Shown here in pieces: positions 1 to 10,062 of a stretch of DNA of 64,000 bases (within the stretch, counting starts at the first letter, position 1; each line of letters begins with the position of its first letter). Under the pieces are notes generated by a model, which did not search any database, had not been told where the DNA came from, and worked only from the letters and a program-made list of their open reading frames with translations. The position numbers and the translations under genes are program-made. The stretch is from contig OY992837.1 in the NCBI GenBank assembly GCA_963921425.1, positions 15,225,896 through 15,289,895 on the forward strand. Reading direction: 5' to 3'. Source of the DNA: Dryas octopetala (Eukaryota > Streptophyta > Magnoliopsida > Rosales > Rosaceae).

Positions 1-2027
1 GCAAGTTGGCTGTAGGTTGCATTACCAACATGATTGCGTATGGGACTGTGTTTGAGAGGGCAATGCACGGTGTACCTTTGGGTGAGGGCAACGTCCGGGT
101 TTCTGTTAACATTGTTATAAAAGAGGATGCCTTGCTTCCAGTTCCGGTAAGGGATGAGCTACTAAAGGTTGGGCAAGCTTTAGGAAGCCTTGTGGCTTGG
201 CCGAAGAAACTAGTTATTCAGAATTCTGAGAAGGCATAATTTCCATTTGTACGTTCCTTGAATAATTTGAATGGTATTTATGTTTGAAATTTTAATAAAA
301 TGTCAACTGAGTGGTGAAGGTCGTACCTAATCTGTTTGTGAAATTGTCATTTAAGTTCTTTTATTTTTTAACTAATCTGTTTGTTAAATTGTACAGTAAA
401 GAACAGAAAAAAAAAAAAAAAAAAAAAAAAAAAACACTTCTGCGATGGTGAAGGAGTTATTCAAGAAAGATGATGAAGCCGGAAAGAGAGTGCCAATGGA
501 CTGCAAGATGCTGTATCGGTTTGCAAAGGAAGCAATGGTGTCTAGTGGGAGAGCTATCATGAGGGACATAGAAGATGAGGTATTTGTAGAAATCCGCAGA
601 CTGTACATTTTGTGGGAGGATATTACTAACCTTTTGGAGATGCAAGAATTACCAGCCAATTGCCTAGTGGTTTACGTTAGGTAAATAAGATGATTAAGGT
701 GATGTTGAATTGTATTTTGTCAAGTCAAATGTTGTGCTATCTTTTTAACTCTATTAATTGATTAGGCACCTATATCATAAACTTGTGAAAACACACCTGC
801 ATGAAATGGTTGGGTTTGTGGATCCGGGACGCATATCTGCTGGAGTTGGACCATTGGATCGAAGATCAACCTATATGGCAAAGCGTTTCAAGCAAGGAAA
901 ATGCGATAGGATATTTTTGGTGCCGTACAATACTGGGTAAGGCTATTTAATTGATTAGTGTGGGTGTGCGTGAGTCTATTTTATACTTCCCATTTGATGA
1001 ATGTTAATTACTCGCTCATTCACTTTGAAAGGTCCCATTGGATTTTGACAATAATTAAGGAAGATAAAGACATAGTCTATATCATGGACCCCCTCCTGAA
1101 ATGTACCTGTGACCAAGAGTTGATGGAAGTTGTCAACACGTAAGTTGCTCTTTGCTTTCATGTTTTTTATTATGTTGTATATATGCGCTGTTAATTTTAT
1201 TTTTTGGATATAACTGTTTTGCCTTGTTTTATTAGTGCTATTAGACAATTCCATGTTGTTACGGGTATGAAAGGTCGACCTAAACCTCAATGAAAGCATC
1301 TTGCTGTAAGTGTTCCATTTATATTACTTGGGTTAACATGTTTCTTAGTGTCAAGATTCGATGAAATACAATTAATTAATGCATAATAACTGTCTTATTT
1401 ATCATTGGATTTAGATTGTGTATAGTGTCCAAAACAGCCAGTAGGTGTGGAGTGCGGGTACTATGTAATAAAGTTCATGAAGGAGATAATTTCGGATCCA
1501 AACCTTGCATATGAGACCAAGGTAAGATTTCAATAATTAACGTTTTCAAAAATCTAGTCAATGACAGAAATCAAGATCTGAACCTTGCATGTTAATGTTG
1601 TTGAGTTGAGCTTTAGATTATCATCTTTTGTTCTTGACTTTTTAAGTGGCTGACAAGTGGATGTTTATCTAGCTACCTTGGTTTTTTATTGCCTTTGGTT
1701 TTTTACTGCCTTTGGACAGATTATGTCTTGGTAATTTATTCTTCAATTGTTGTGGATATATAGTTTATCTAGTTAATTAGCTAGGTTGTTACTACCAATA
1801 GAAAGTTTGGTATTTTACTCTTGCATTGCAGGGATTTGTTTGAGATCTGCCTTTTTTATTTGAGTGATGAAATTAATTGATCGAGTTATGCAGGGATGAG
1901 TTCATCATTTATTATAAATGTTGTATGTTTTTAGTGGGTGAAGAATAAGCGATGCAGTTATAGTGAAGCACAACTTGAGGAGTTGCGGGTCGAATGGGGA
2001 GACCTTGTAACCTCTAAGTATATGTAA
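1..2027 (+). pseudogene. Transposon-encoded Ulp1-like cysteine protease protein, partial, one nonsense codon
   Basis: The C-terminal part of a multi-exon transposon protein. Bases 1-236 encode a conserved block (HGVPLGEGNVRVSV, then VAWPKKLV) typical of plant transposon proteins of the DUF8039 kind. Exons with matching splice sites and phases follow at about 445-680, 766-936, 1032-1139, 1236-1305, 1426-1521 and 1935-2027 (stop TAA 2025-2027). The Ulp1/C48 catalytic set is visible: His in SHW (codon 1036), Asp in YIMDP (1087), Gln in CPKQP (1435) and Cys in VECGYY (1453). A lone in-frame TGA at 1291-1293 sits just before the Cys exon, where relatives usually have Trp, so this copy is probably dead. 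The link between the first block (TAA at 237-239) and the 445 exon is unclear, and an A-tract lies between them. Its role in transposition is not well established. Confidence 0.75.
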
Positions 2028-2132
2028 CCTCGTTGGTATATATGTTTGTGGTACAGTCCGTGTTTTGCCATTTTGTGGATAGTTACCTCATTGAAGATAT
2101 GCTGCCATGCCATCTTTTAGGTAAAAGAAAGG

Positions 2133-2455
2133 CTCAAGTTAGCACATGTGGTTATTAATTGAAGATATATTGCGTTGTGGTATTTTGTGTTTATGTGGGT
2201 AGATTTTTGAACAATGGTGGATGTTAGGGAAAATCTAAGTAAATTGCTGCCATGATGGTATTTTTTTATGTCTAGGCAGCTGGCTTTTGGAACTAGCACA
2301 TGTGGATAATTAGGTGATTGAAAATATATACTATCTGGCCTTATGGTATTTTGTGGATATGTGGGCAGTTTTTTGAACAAGCTAGAGCAGCTAGATGTTA
2401 GGAAAATTAAATCTGGCTAATTCAATTGCTGCCATTGATTGATGGTATTTTGTTA
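2133..2455 (+). repeat. Two-copy direct repeat of about 160 bp inside the CACTA element
   Basis: Two diverged direct copies, about 2133-2285 and 2293-2455. Each runs from TAGCACATGTGG through TGGTATTTTGTG and TTTTTTGAACAA to GATGTTAGG and TTGCTGCCAT. They lie in the 3' non-coding part of the element, between the stop codon and the subterminal repeats. No protein is supported here. Confidence 0.6.
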
Positions 2456-2749
2456 CCTCTAGATGTTAGCTTGATTAGTTGAATGAATGGCTAGCTTTTG
2501 GAACATATATGTACTTGAACAAATATTGATTAGTTAAATGAATGGATGGAATTTTTATGAATGGATGGATTTTGTGCATGAATTTTAAGATGTACAAATC
2601 ATGCATTTTTCATGCCGGTTTTTGTGCATGAATTTTCAGATGTACAAACCATTTGTAACATCCAAATCCCATTAAAAAACTGACAGGAAAAATAGTTTAC
2701 ACATCAGTTTGGATGGAAATTGATGTCATGCTCTCATTTTCACATCCAA

Positions 2750-3242
2750 ATGTCATTTAAATCTGATATCTCAAAAACAATTATACATGAGTTTGTGGAT
2801 GGAATTTGATATCATGCGTAATTTTCACATCCAATTACCATAAAGACATGATATCTAAAATCCTTTCTACATAGTTCTAATATACCCACCGATGTTTAGT
2901 TACTTTTTTATATCAATTTTTCATCCAAATACGATATCATTAATTATAAACTTGCAGATTTTGTTGGCATTAACACATCTAAACTGAGTCAACAACGATG
3001 TTCAACCATTAATTTATATTAGTTTCAGGAGTTTTAATACATTGAAAGAACCTAAAAACGATATCCAATATTTTTTTAGATATTAGGCAACATGAAAAAT
3101 CAGATGTATAATCACATTAAAGATATCAATTCTAAAGTGATATCTTTGGGGGGGACTTTAGATATCACGGCTGGACTTATCGGTTTTTAACCCAATAGAT
3201 ATCAGTGAATCACTGATATTTATTAAGGTTTTTGTAGTAGTG
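2750..3242 (+). repeat. CACTA subterminal GATATC-rich repeats and terminal inverted repeat
   Basis: At least eight GATATC-type words occur, near 2764, 2808, 2847, 2930, 3058, 3122, 3137, 3162 and 3197, in both orientations and often as TGATATC or GATATCA. The region ends in GTAGTAGTG at 3242. Clusters of short repeats in the last few hundred bases are where the CACTA DNA-binding protein is known to bind. The specific binding word here is inferred. Confidence 0.65.
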
Positions 3243-4769
3243 ACATGTTTGTATATCTATATTTGTTCAGCTCTAATTTCCGCATAGCAATATCATGATC
3301 AAAAGAAAAGGCACTGATATCTATATATATATATATATAGAATTAAGGATCAGTATACGAATTAATATTACATATATACATATTAAATATTAAGTACATG
3401 CTCTCTACAATTAATCAAGGAGGCTTTGAAGTGTATATATTTTAAATTGCTTTTAATTAGTGATTGCCGAAATTGATGTATATATGTATCTAATTGCCTT
3501 GACATACATATGAATTATATGTATGGATCCACTTTTGATTTGAGATAACATATGGTTAGTTAATCTTTTGACTTGCCGTTTGTGGATTATGGATCAAGCA
3601 TCAAGAATTTTGCATGATCGGCAATTTCATGATCTGAATGCTATCGGATGTATATATATATATACAGGCATATATATATAATTAATTAAAGATATAAAGC
3701 AAATATGATGATGAAACACTACTATCTCATCCATGTTTGATTGCTTTGATATATATATATATATATATATGAATGTGTTAGACTTAACTGCATGACCATG
3801 ACATGTGTAATTAAAGCACTTATGGTCGATTATATGCATAGCTATTTGATCATAGAATACATAATTGATGTATCTGAAACTTATGAATATAGTGGCTTGA
3901 ATATGAAGTTGAACCTGCAATAGGCCTTTCTTTGCTATAGATTTTTGGTTGCATATTGTTAGCCTTCCTATATACTTTGAAGTCATAGCTATCTATAAAT
4001 ATGTGTTGCTAAAGTATTCATCATATAGATTGATTATAAATTTGCTAAAGTTTCCATTATTTGCTATGTCATATAACTCTAGCATTATATTTCTAGCAAT
4101 TACATGTTAATTAAAGCTTCTTCAGGTCTTGATCTCGCTCTAAGAAAACTCTAAAGAAGAATATATTGCCAAAGTGGTCCATTCATTTATAAATTTTCTT
4201 AGTTCAAGGATTTATTTTGATCAAGATTGCATTTTTGGATTATAACAAATAAAGGGAGGATAACTGTACTTGGTTCAATTCAAAAATGGCATGCACATTG
4301 CAATGTATATATACACAAATTTTTGAATATTTCTTCTTGTCCACAGGTGTAGAAATTTTCATGAATTTTGTATTTTATATGTTGGCTTTGTGATAAGGTT
4401 TTATAATTGCATTTTATTCTTTGCCCAAATGTGAGATTAATATTGCATACAAAATTTTTAAAGCTGAAAAGAACAATTAATATTTTTCTCGCATATTGTT
4501 TTGGTGTGTTTATATTTATATTCAGTCATGAACTCTTCTGATATGAATTATGCTTCCATTGATATAAGATTCTTATTTGGTTGTTTGGTACGTTGTTTTT
4601 CTTGTACCTATAAAAAATTTTGGAATACAATATCCATGAAAGAGTTTTCTCAGATGCATTGATGTTATAAATGTATTTTTGTTCGAATAAGTGATGCATT
4701 GATGTTAATGCTTATGTTATTGCATATTGTTTGTTTAGTCATCAAACACTATTCTTCAAGTTCTTAAAG
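3243..4769. other. AT-rich intergenic DNA, nothing recognised
   Basis: Very AT-rich, with short TA microsatellites near 3321-3338, 3651-3662 and 3750-3770. I see no coding exon, RNA gene or terminal repeat. It lies between the CACTA right end and the old Copia relic and may be a decayed interior of the latter. Confidence 0.5.
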
Positions 4770-5601
4770 TGATGCGTGAAGTGAATTTTATTATCTGTGA
4801 AAGGGTCCCTAGACAAAATAGCCGACCCATTGAATAAAGCTGTCCCTAATTCAGTTTTCCAGAAGCATGTCACCAACATGAGGATACTATCCAGTTTTAA
4901 AGATGCCCTACTTTAGTGGGAGCTATTTAGCTTTTAATTTGCTAATTTTTAAGTTGGTGATTCCTATATATGTTTTAAAGTTAAGGAGTGTTGTGTTTGC
5001 TTTCAAGTTTATAAATTGATTAAATTTCAATTTTAAATTTTCAATTTATTATGCAACATAAATAAAGATGTCTTTGTCGGTATAAGGGCTTTTCATTAAG
5101 CATTAAGGTTAGATCACATAGTGATCATAAAGAGCACCATTTATATGTCAAGTGTGATATTTCACAATTAAGCTCACTTGTCATATAACTTTTGACCATA
5201 ACTTGTTGATACTTTATGTGAATATCGTTGCTTATTTTGATTTAGGTGGATGATAACATTTACATTGGAAATCATGTCTATAGTCATGTGAGTTGATGAT
5301 ATTTGACACTAAGTTTGAGATAGATATTGTTATCAAATAGCTTTCCAAAGTTGTGCACATAAGGAAATTGATCCTTGATTGTAAAGAAGGGTTTTTTGAA
5401 TAGATGTGGCGCTCAAGTGGGAGAATGTAAGAACTTTATTTGAGCTTACATCTATTTGGGAGTCCTAATTGATTAAGGATACAAGAAGGGAAGTTTTATT
5501 TGATTATCCGGTTTCTTAAGGTGAAGTAAAGTCCTAATTAATAAGGAATATCTATCCTATTAGGTTATGGATTAATTGTGGAGGTGATCGATAAGGATAA
5601 G
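4770..5601 (+). mobile_element. Old Copia-type LTR retrotransposon relic: RNase H tail, polypurine tract and first part of LTR
   Basis: About 4808-4911 translates with a frameshift into a Copia RNase H C-terminus (IADPLNKAV, then FQKHV, then stop). At 5413-5425 a polypurine-type CAAGTGGGAGAA directly precedes TGTAAGAAC, which starts an LTR at 5426. This LTR is broken at 5601 by the Sirevirus insertion and resumes at 15344, ending in CTAACA at 15569, so it is about 402 bp long with TG...CA ends. The relic reads on the plus strand. Its 5' half and left LTR are not seen. The coding tail is frameshifted and the copy is dead. Confidence 0.7.
5597..5601. repeat. Target-site duplication ATAAG, left copy, of the Sirevirus element
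   Basis: ATAAG immediately precedes the left LTR (TGAAAG...) and recurs at 15339-15343 right after the right LTR. Five bases is the expected length for Copia integrase. Confidence 0.95.
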
Positions 5602-7257
5602 TGAAAGTTTAATTTAGGTGATCTATTCACTCAATTAACTTGATTAATTCACTTTCAGTGATCGGACCCCAATTTTTGGTTTATGTGATCACTCACGAAC
5701 TAGTCAACCAAACACAACCCAGACGGTCCAGTAACAAAAATATGAAACTCCACATTGACTTCTAAAAACCAAAAATCACTTCAGTAAACAACACAAATCA
5801 AACACACCAAGGATGAAGTGACATCCTATACACTCAGAGGACCCATCACAATAGGCATCCCAGTGTTATCCACAACTACAGTGGTGTGTGATTAGCTAAA
5901 CAGTTATATAAGGCATATATCAATTTTAAGCATATAGCTACAGTACAGATTTGTGTTTAAAAGATGAGTGAGTCAGTAAGCATAACAACACAAACAAGGA
6001 AGACAAATGCACACAAGATGTTCACCCAGAAAAACCACAAAGGGTAAAAACTGGGGGTCTATCCAGCTGACCAGGCAATCCACTAAATCAGAAGTTCAAT
6101 ACAAAAGAGGGCACTCATCACACAAGCTCAATCACTAAGTCCTAGACTAAGTGGCAGCTTTCTTACCCCTTTGTGCAACTTCCATTAGCAAGGCAATCGG
6201 TCATTCATGAAGAAGGCAGCTCCACTCCAAGCTCATCAACCCATGGCACCAATTCGCACCAAGCTCAGTGGTTTCATCAATGCATGAACATGATATGCAA
6301 ATGTAGGATTCACAAACAAAGATCAACCTTCTCAAGCTATCGGCATGAAAAGATCGATATTGAATCCTTCAACTTAAATCTAAAATGAATGTGTTTGAAG
6401 AATGTATGAAGACATTTAAGCACTCAAACCCATATAGAATTTTAGATTTAACAAAAACAAGTTCAGAAAATCTCTTTGTTATTTTTCAAGAATTAAAAGA
6501 CCATTTTCTGAAAATATTAAAGATGAGCACTTAGCCTTGAAAATACCCAGCCGTGAACCCAGAAAAATCACGCTCAAAAATTGCTCATCAACACACCAAA
6601 AGATCTGAACAGCATACCCAATATACCCGTACACACCCACGCAACATTCATGTTCGCCCAAGCCACGTGGAAGCCAATCAATGGCTGTCCACAAGAGACG
6701 GATGAGGGGCATATTCTCTTTGTCCTAGAGGGGTATCCTAGTATTACTAAGGATAGGAATAAGGAGCTGTAAAGAGGAATTTTTACTTTAAAAATCAGAA
6801 ATGAGGAAGATGATGAATAGTGCTGATGTGTGAAGGTGTGTGCGTGAATGGGATTAGATGCAATCAGATCTGATTGCTACAGTAGGAGAACCAAGCCATG
6901 TGCAATGCACATGCATGTCTAGTACTAAACAGAACATGGGCTTTCAAAGAAATGGGCTTAAAAAGCAAAGACCCGAAATGGACCCACTGTAGCGACTGTG
7001 ACTCAAATATCAACCACTGTACGTGAAAAACATTGTTCTTTATGATCAGTGAGAGACTAGTCAAATAGACAAAAAACTGTTAATTTCACGAAATGAATGA
7101 AGTGCAGTATACCTTGTGTCTTTGTTCATTCTTGACTTCTTCAATGCAGCAGAACTTGTCCTTAATCTAGCCTAGAGCTTGTGAGTGATTAAATACAAAT
7201 TAATACAATTGTTTTGACAAGGAACCTAGCCAATATAACAAATCCTAGAAACTAACA
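5602..7257 (-). repeat. Left LTR (3' LTR of the minus-strand Sirevirus)
   Basis: Direct repeat of 13683-15338, beginning TGAAAGTTTAATT and ending AACTAACA on the plus strand. It is bounded inside by the polypurine tract from 7258 and outside by ATAAG. Small ORFs inside it are not conserved genes. Confidence 0.95.
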
Positions 7258-7590
7258 ATCTCCCCCTTTGGCTTTCCTTGACAAAACATCAACCCATTCA
7301 TCTCACAAGACTCTCAACACTCAGCCCAACACTTGTTATAATGTACCTGCAAGAAGAAGAACTTGCACAACACAAAGTATGATAGTATGCAGTTTAAACG
7401 CAGCAAGCAATGGAGATTAAACAACCAAGACATTCTCCCCCTTTTTGTCATGGAAAGACAAAAGAACATACATAAAAGGAAAGTTCAGTTCAAAAGCACA
7501 GAAAGTTGAAGAGATATTCAAGAAAAATACATGCCGAAAGAGAAAAATGCCATATAATTCTAACTCCCCCTAAATTCTAACTCCCCCTAA
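7258..7590 (-). promoter_or_regulatory. Polypurine tracts of the Sirevirus
   Basis: The minus-strand tract AAAGGGGGAGAT at about 7258-7269 abuts the 3' LTR and should prime plus-strand DNA synthesis. Further GGGGGAG-type copies occur at 7434-7441, 7564-7570 and 7581-7587. Multiple polypurine tracts before the 3' LTR are a known Sirevirus hallmark. Only the LTR-adjacent tract is certain to have the normal role. Confidence 0.8.
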
Positions 7591-8078
7591 AACTGAGAAC
7601 CGGCAGCAGCAGCAGCATCTCTGTAACGGGCTTGCATGGCAAGTTCAAAGTCATCGACAGGCTGAAAAACTACTGAGCTCGCTGGCACTGGAGGATCGGT
7701 GGGGTCCATCTCTGGAGCGGCATCGGAATGATCAGGAATGTCAGCATGTGGATCACCATCCTCAGTATGGAGCCCATCAGAATAAGGAACGATGGCAAAG
7801 GCAGCAAAATGAGCTGTGTGAGCTGCTAGTTGGGCCATGAGATCTGCAATAATAGCCGATTGACCTTTGACCTTGGCAAGAAGTGCAGCGTTTGCTTGTT
7901 CAAGAGAAGGAGCCTGATCCCCTCGCTTTTTGCGAGCAAAAGTTTCACTAACCTTCATGACTGTTTTCGTGTAGTCAGCCATAGGCTCAGCAAATGTATC
8001 CAAGGCAGCCACAGAAGATACACCACTGCGGGAACAAAGGAGGTGAAAATTATTTTCATTTGTTTTGTTTAGGCACAT
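7587..8078 (-). CDS. Extra 3' ORF of the Sirevirus, unknown function (possible Env-like remnant)
   Basis: A 163-codon ORF between pol and the 3' LTR, where some Sireviruses carry an envelope-like or other accessory gene. The first 15 or so residues (KTNENNFH) look non-coding. From about residue 18 the composition turns Ala-rich and gene-like: a possible helical or coiled-coil stretch (about 50-95, with ANAALLAKVKG and DLMAQLAAHTAHF), then an acidic Pro/Asp-rich tail (DPTDPPVPA) and a final AAAAAG. It is more GC-rich than its surroundings. I see no signal peptide or membrane segment, and 8079-8556 holds no ORF that would supply an N-terminus. It may be the 3' part of a larger gene that was deleted. 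The stop codon falls in one of the GGGGGAG tracts. Confidence 0.5.
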   Translation of the reverse strand: MCLNKTNENNFHLLCSRSGVSSVAALDTFAEPMADYTKTVMKVSETFARKKRGDQAPSLEQANAALLAKVKGQSAIIADLMAQLAAHTAHFAAFAIVPYSDGLHTEDGDPHADIPDHSDAAPEMDPTDPPVPASSVVFQPVDDFELAMQARYRDAAAAAGSQF

Positions 8079-8556
8079 CCCAAGTTAAGTGCAATGATTT
8101 GGTCCAATTTTGCGACTCTTTACCCTAGAACACCATAAAAACACCTTATGTCTCCCTAGGGCCGTGACTTCTTTGGTCACACTTCCTTTTTTTTTTTTTT
8201 TTTGTATGGTGCACATTTGTTCAAATGAGGAAAACTTAGCTGAAAATAGGTCATAAAGGAGAAATTATATTGAAAGGCTAAATTGCATCCTCAAACAAAT
8301 TGTCTTTGAAAAGCATTTAACAAGTTTGATTGATCATGACAAAGTGTTTAAAAAAAATTCTCAAGGCTAACATTTGACAAGAAGGAGGGATTATGCTTAT
8401 TGACATGACTCATGTTATGCAAGAACCTTTTTGAATATTAAAGAGAGTGTGACAAATAATGTTAAGACCTTTCAAAGTGGTTATTTTCTTTAAAAAAAAA
8501 AATACTTAACCAAATAAAAGAAACTTGAACAATGAAGCACATTTAACTACAAGGAA
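8079..8556 (-). other. Non-coding spacer of the Sirevirus between pol and the extra ORF
   Basis: AT-rich, with a run of about 18 T at 8188-8205 (A-tract on the element's sense strand). No ORF is supported. It may mark the deletion that removed the N-terminal part of the extra gene. Confidence 0.5.
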
Positions 8557-10062
8557 TTATGCATGTGTACAAATGCCAATTGACTTCCGAAGACTAATGT
8601 GCTTTGGATTCTCTAGAGCTTTTGTAAAGATGTCTGCAAGTTGTTGTTCGGAAGGAACAAAAGTCAAGGTAAGAGTTCCACTCTCCACAAGATCTCGAAT
8701 GAAATGATGTCTTATGTCAATATGCTTGGTTCTAGTATGTTGCACCGGGTTCTTGGAGATATCTATAGCACTCATGTTATCACAATAGATGAGAAAAGTT
8801 TTCTCATCAATTCCATAATCGGCTAACATTTGTCTCATCCAAATGAGTTGTGTACAACAATTCCCTGCTGCTATGTATTCAGCTTCAGCAGTCGACAAAG
8901 AGACAGAATTCTGCTTCTTGCTATGCCAAGACACTAAGTTATTCCCAACATAGAAAGCACCACCCGAGGTGCTCTTCAAATCATCACTACACCCAGCCCA
9001 ATCGGAGTCACTAAATCCAACCAATTTAGTGTTGGTATCATGGGTATACCACAACCCATAGTCAAGAGTCCCACTTACATATTTGATGATTCTTTTTGTT
9101 GCAAACAAATGGGATTCTTTGGGATCACTTTGGAACCTAGCACATACTCCTACCGCAAACGATATGTCCGGTCTACTAGCTGTGAGGTAGAGGAGACTTC
9201 CTATCATGCTTCTATACAAGGTTTGGTCCACTTGCTTACCACTTGGATCCCTATGAAGTTTGGAGCTTTTACTCATTGGAGTAGTAGCCACTTTGGAAGA
9301 CTCAAGCCCAAACTTTTTGACCAAGTTTCTAGCATACTTAGATTGGGAGATAAATATCCCACTATCTACTTGCTTGACTTGAAGCCCTAAAAAGAAATTC
9401 ATTTCACCAACTAGACTCATTTCAAATTCACTAGACATTACATCAATGAATCTCTTAACATGAAAATCTGAAGTTGAACCAAAGACAATATCATCCACAT
9501 AAACTTGAGCAATCAAGACATCATTTTTCAACCTTTTTACAAATAGGGTCTTATCAACCGACCCTCTTTGATACCCATTGGACAACAAGTGATGAGAGAG
9601 TCTCTCATACCAAGCTCTTGGAGCTTGCTTCAGCCCATACAAGGCTTTCCTCAATTTATAGACACCATCTCTCATGTGAGGATCCTCAAAACCTTTTGGT
9701 TGTTCTACAAAAACTTCCTCATTCAAGTAACCATTTAAAAACGCTGTTTTAACATCCATTTGATACAATTTGAACCTAAGATGACATGCAATGGCACAAA
9801 GCAACCTAACGGACTCAAGTCTAGCAACGGGTGCAAAAGTCTCATCAAAATCAATACCCTCTAATTGAGAGTACCCTTGAGCAACAAGCCTAGCCTTGTT
9901 TCTAACGACATTCCCAAATTCATCAGATTTATTTTTGAATATCCATTTGGTTCCAATGACATTTGTGTTGGCTGGTCTCTCTACAAGAGTCCACACTTGG
10001 TTTCTCTCAAATTGGTTCAATTCCTCATGCATTGCACTCACCCATTCCTCATGATTGAGTGC
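8557..10062 (-). CDS. pol: Sirevirus pol, C-terminal part: reverse transcriptase and RNase H
   Basis: Continues the gag-pol frame after the TAA at 10063-10065. The first coding block ([12 protein letters not shown]) is the normal start of the Copia reverse transcriptase domain, so no fresh start codon is implied. Motifs in order: [11 protein letters not shown], the first catalytic Asp in [11 protein letters not shown], the YVDD active site (about residue 181 of the open stretch), [11 protein letters not shown], and RNase H motifs [15 protein letters not shown] and [10 protein letters not shown], ending LADIFTKAL and a short tail. All catalytic blocks are present. It copies element RNA into DNA in virus-like particles. 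Translation depends on passing the upstream stop or on another copy supplying the enzyme. Confidence 0.92.
   Translation of the reverse strand, partial: ALNHEEWVSAMHEELNQFERNQVWTLVERPANTNVIGTKWIFKNKSDEFGNVVRNKARLVAQGYSQLEGIDFDETFAPVARLESVRLLCAIACHLRFKLYQMDVKTAFLNGYLNEEVFVEQPKGFEDPHMRDGVYKLRKALYGLKQAPRAWYERLSHHLLSNGYQRGSVDKTLFVKRLKNDVLIAQVYVDDIVFGSTSDFHVKRFIDVMSSEFEMSLVGEMNFFLGLQVKQVDSGIFISQSKYARNLVKKFGLESSKVATTPMSKSSKLHRDPSGKQVDQTLYRSMIGSLLYLTASRPDISFAVGVCARFQSDPKESHLFATKRIIKYVSGTLDYGLWYTHDTNTKLVGFSDSDWAGCSDDLKSTSGGAFYVGNNLVSWHSKKQNSVSLSTAEAEYIAAGNCCTQLIWMRQMLADYGIDEKTFLIYCDNMSAIDISKNPVQHTRTKHIDIRHHFIRDLVESGTLTLTFVPSEQQLADIFTKALENPKHISLRKSIGICTHA

Larger units (their letters stand above)
1..3242 (+). 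mobile_element. CACTA (En/Spm-type) DNA transposon, 3' part including right terminus
   Basis: The left end lies outside the window. The right end is recognised by the terminal motif TTTTTGTAGTAGTG at about 3229-3242, the inverted form of the CACTACTACAAAAA ends of plant CACTA elements. It is preceded by about 500 bases rich in GATATC-containing short repeats, as expected of CACTA subterminal regions. The upstream part codes for a Ulp1-protease-type transposon protein on the same strand. The 3-bp target duplication cannot be checked without the left end. Seen: terminus, repeats and gene. Known: CACTA elements end in CACTA and have subterminal repeats. Inferred: that all three belong to one element. 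Confidence 0.75.

Noticed and set aside
401..434. A-tract suggesting a retroposed gene copy at the Ulp1-like gene
   Set aside because: The gene retains several introns downstream, so it is not a processed copy. The A-tract is within an intron-like gap.
6173..6388. 71-codon frame in the Sirevirus LTRs (also 14255-14470)
   Set aside because: It is antisense to the element, within LTR DNA, and is identical only because the LTRs are.
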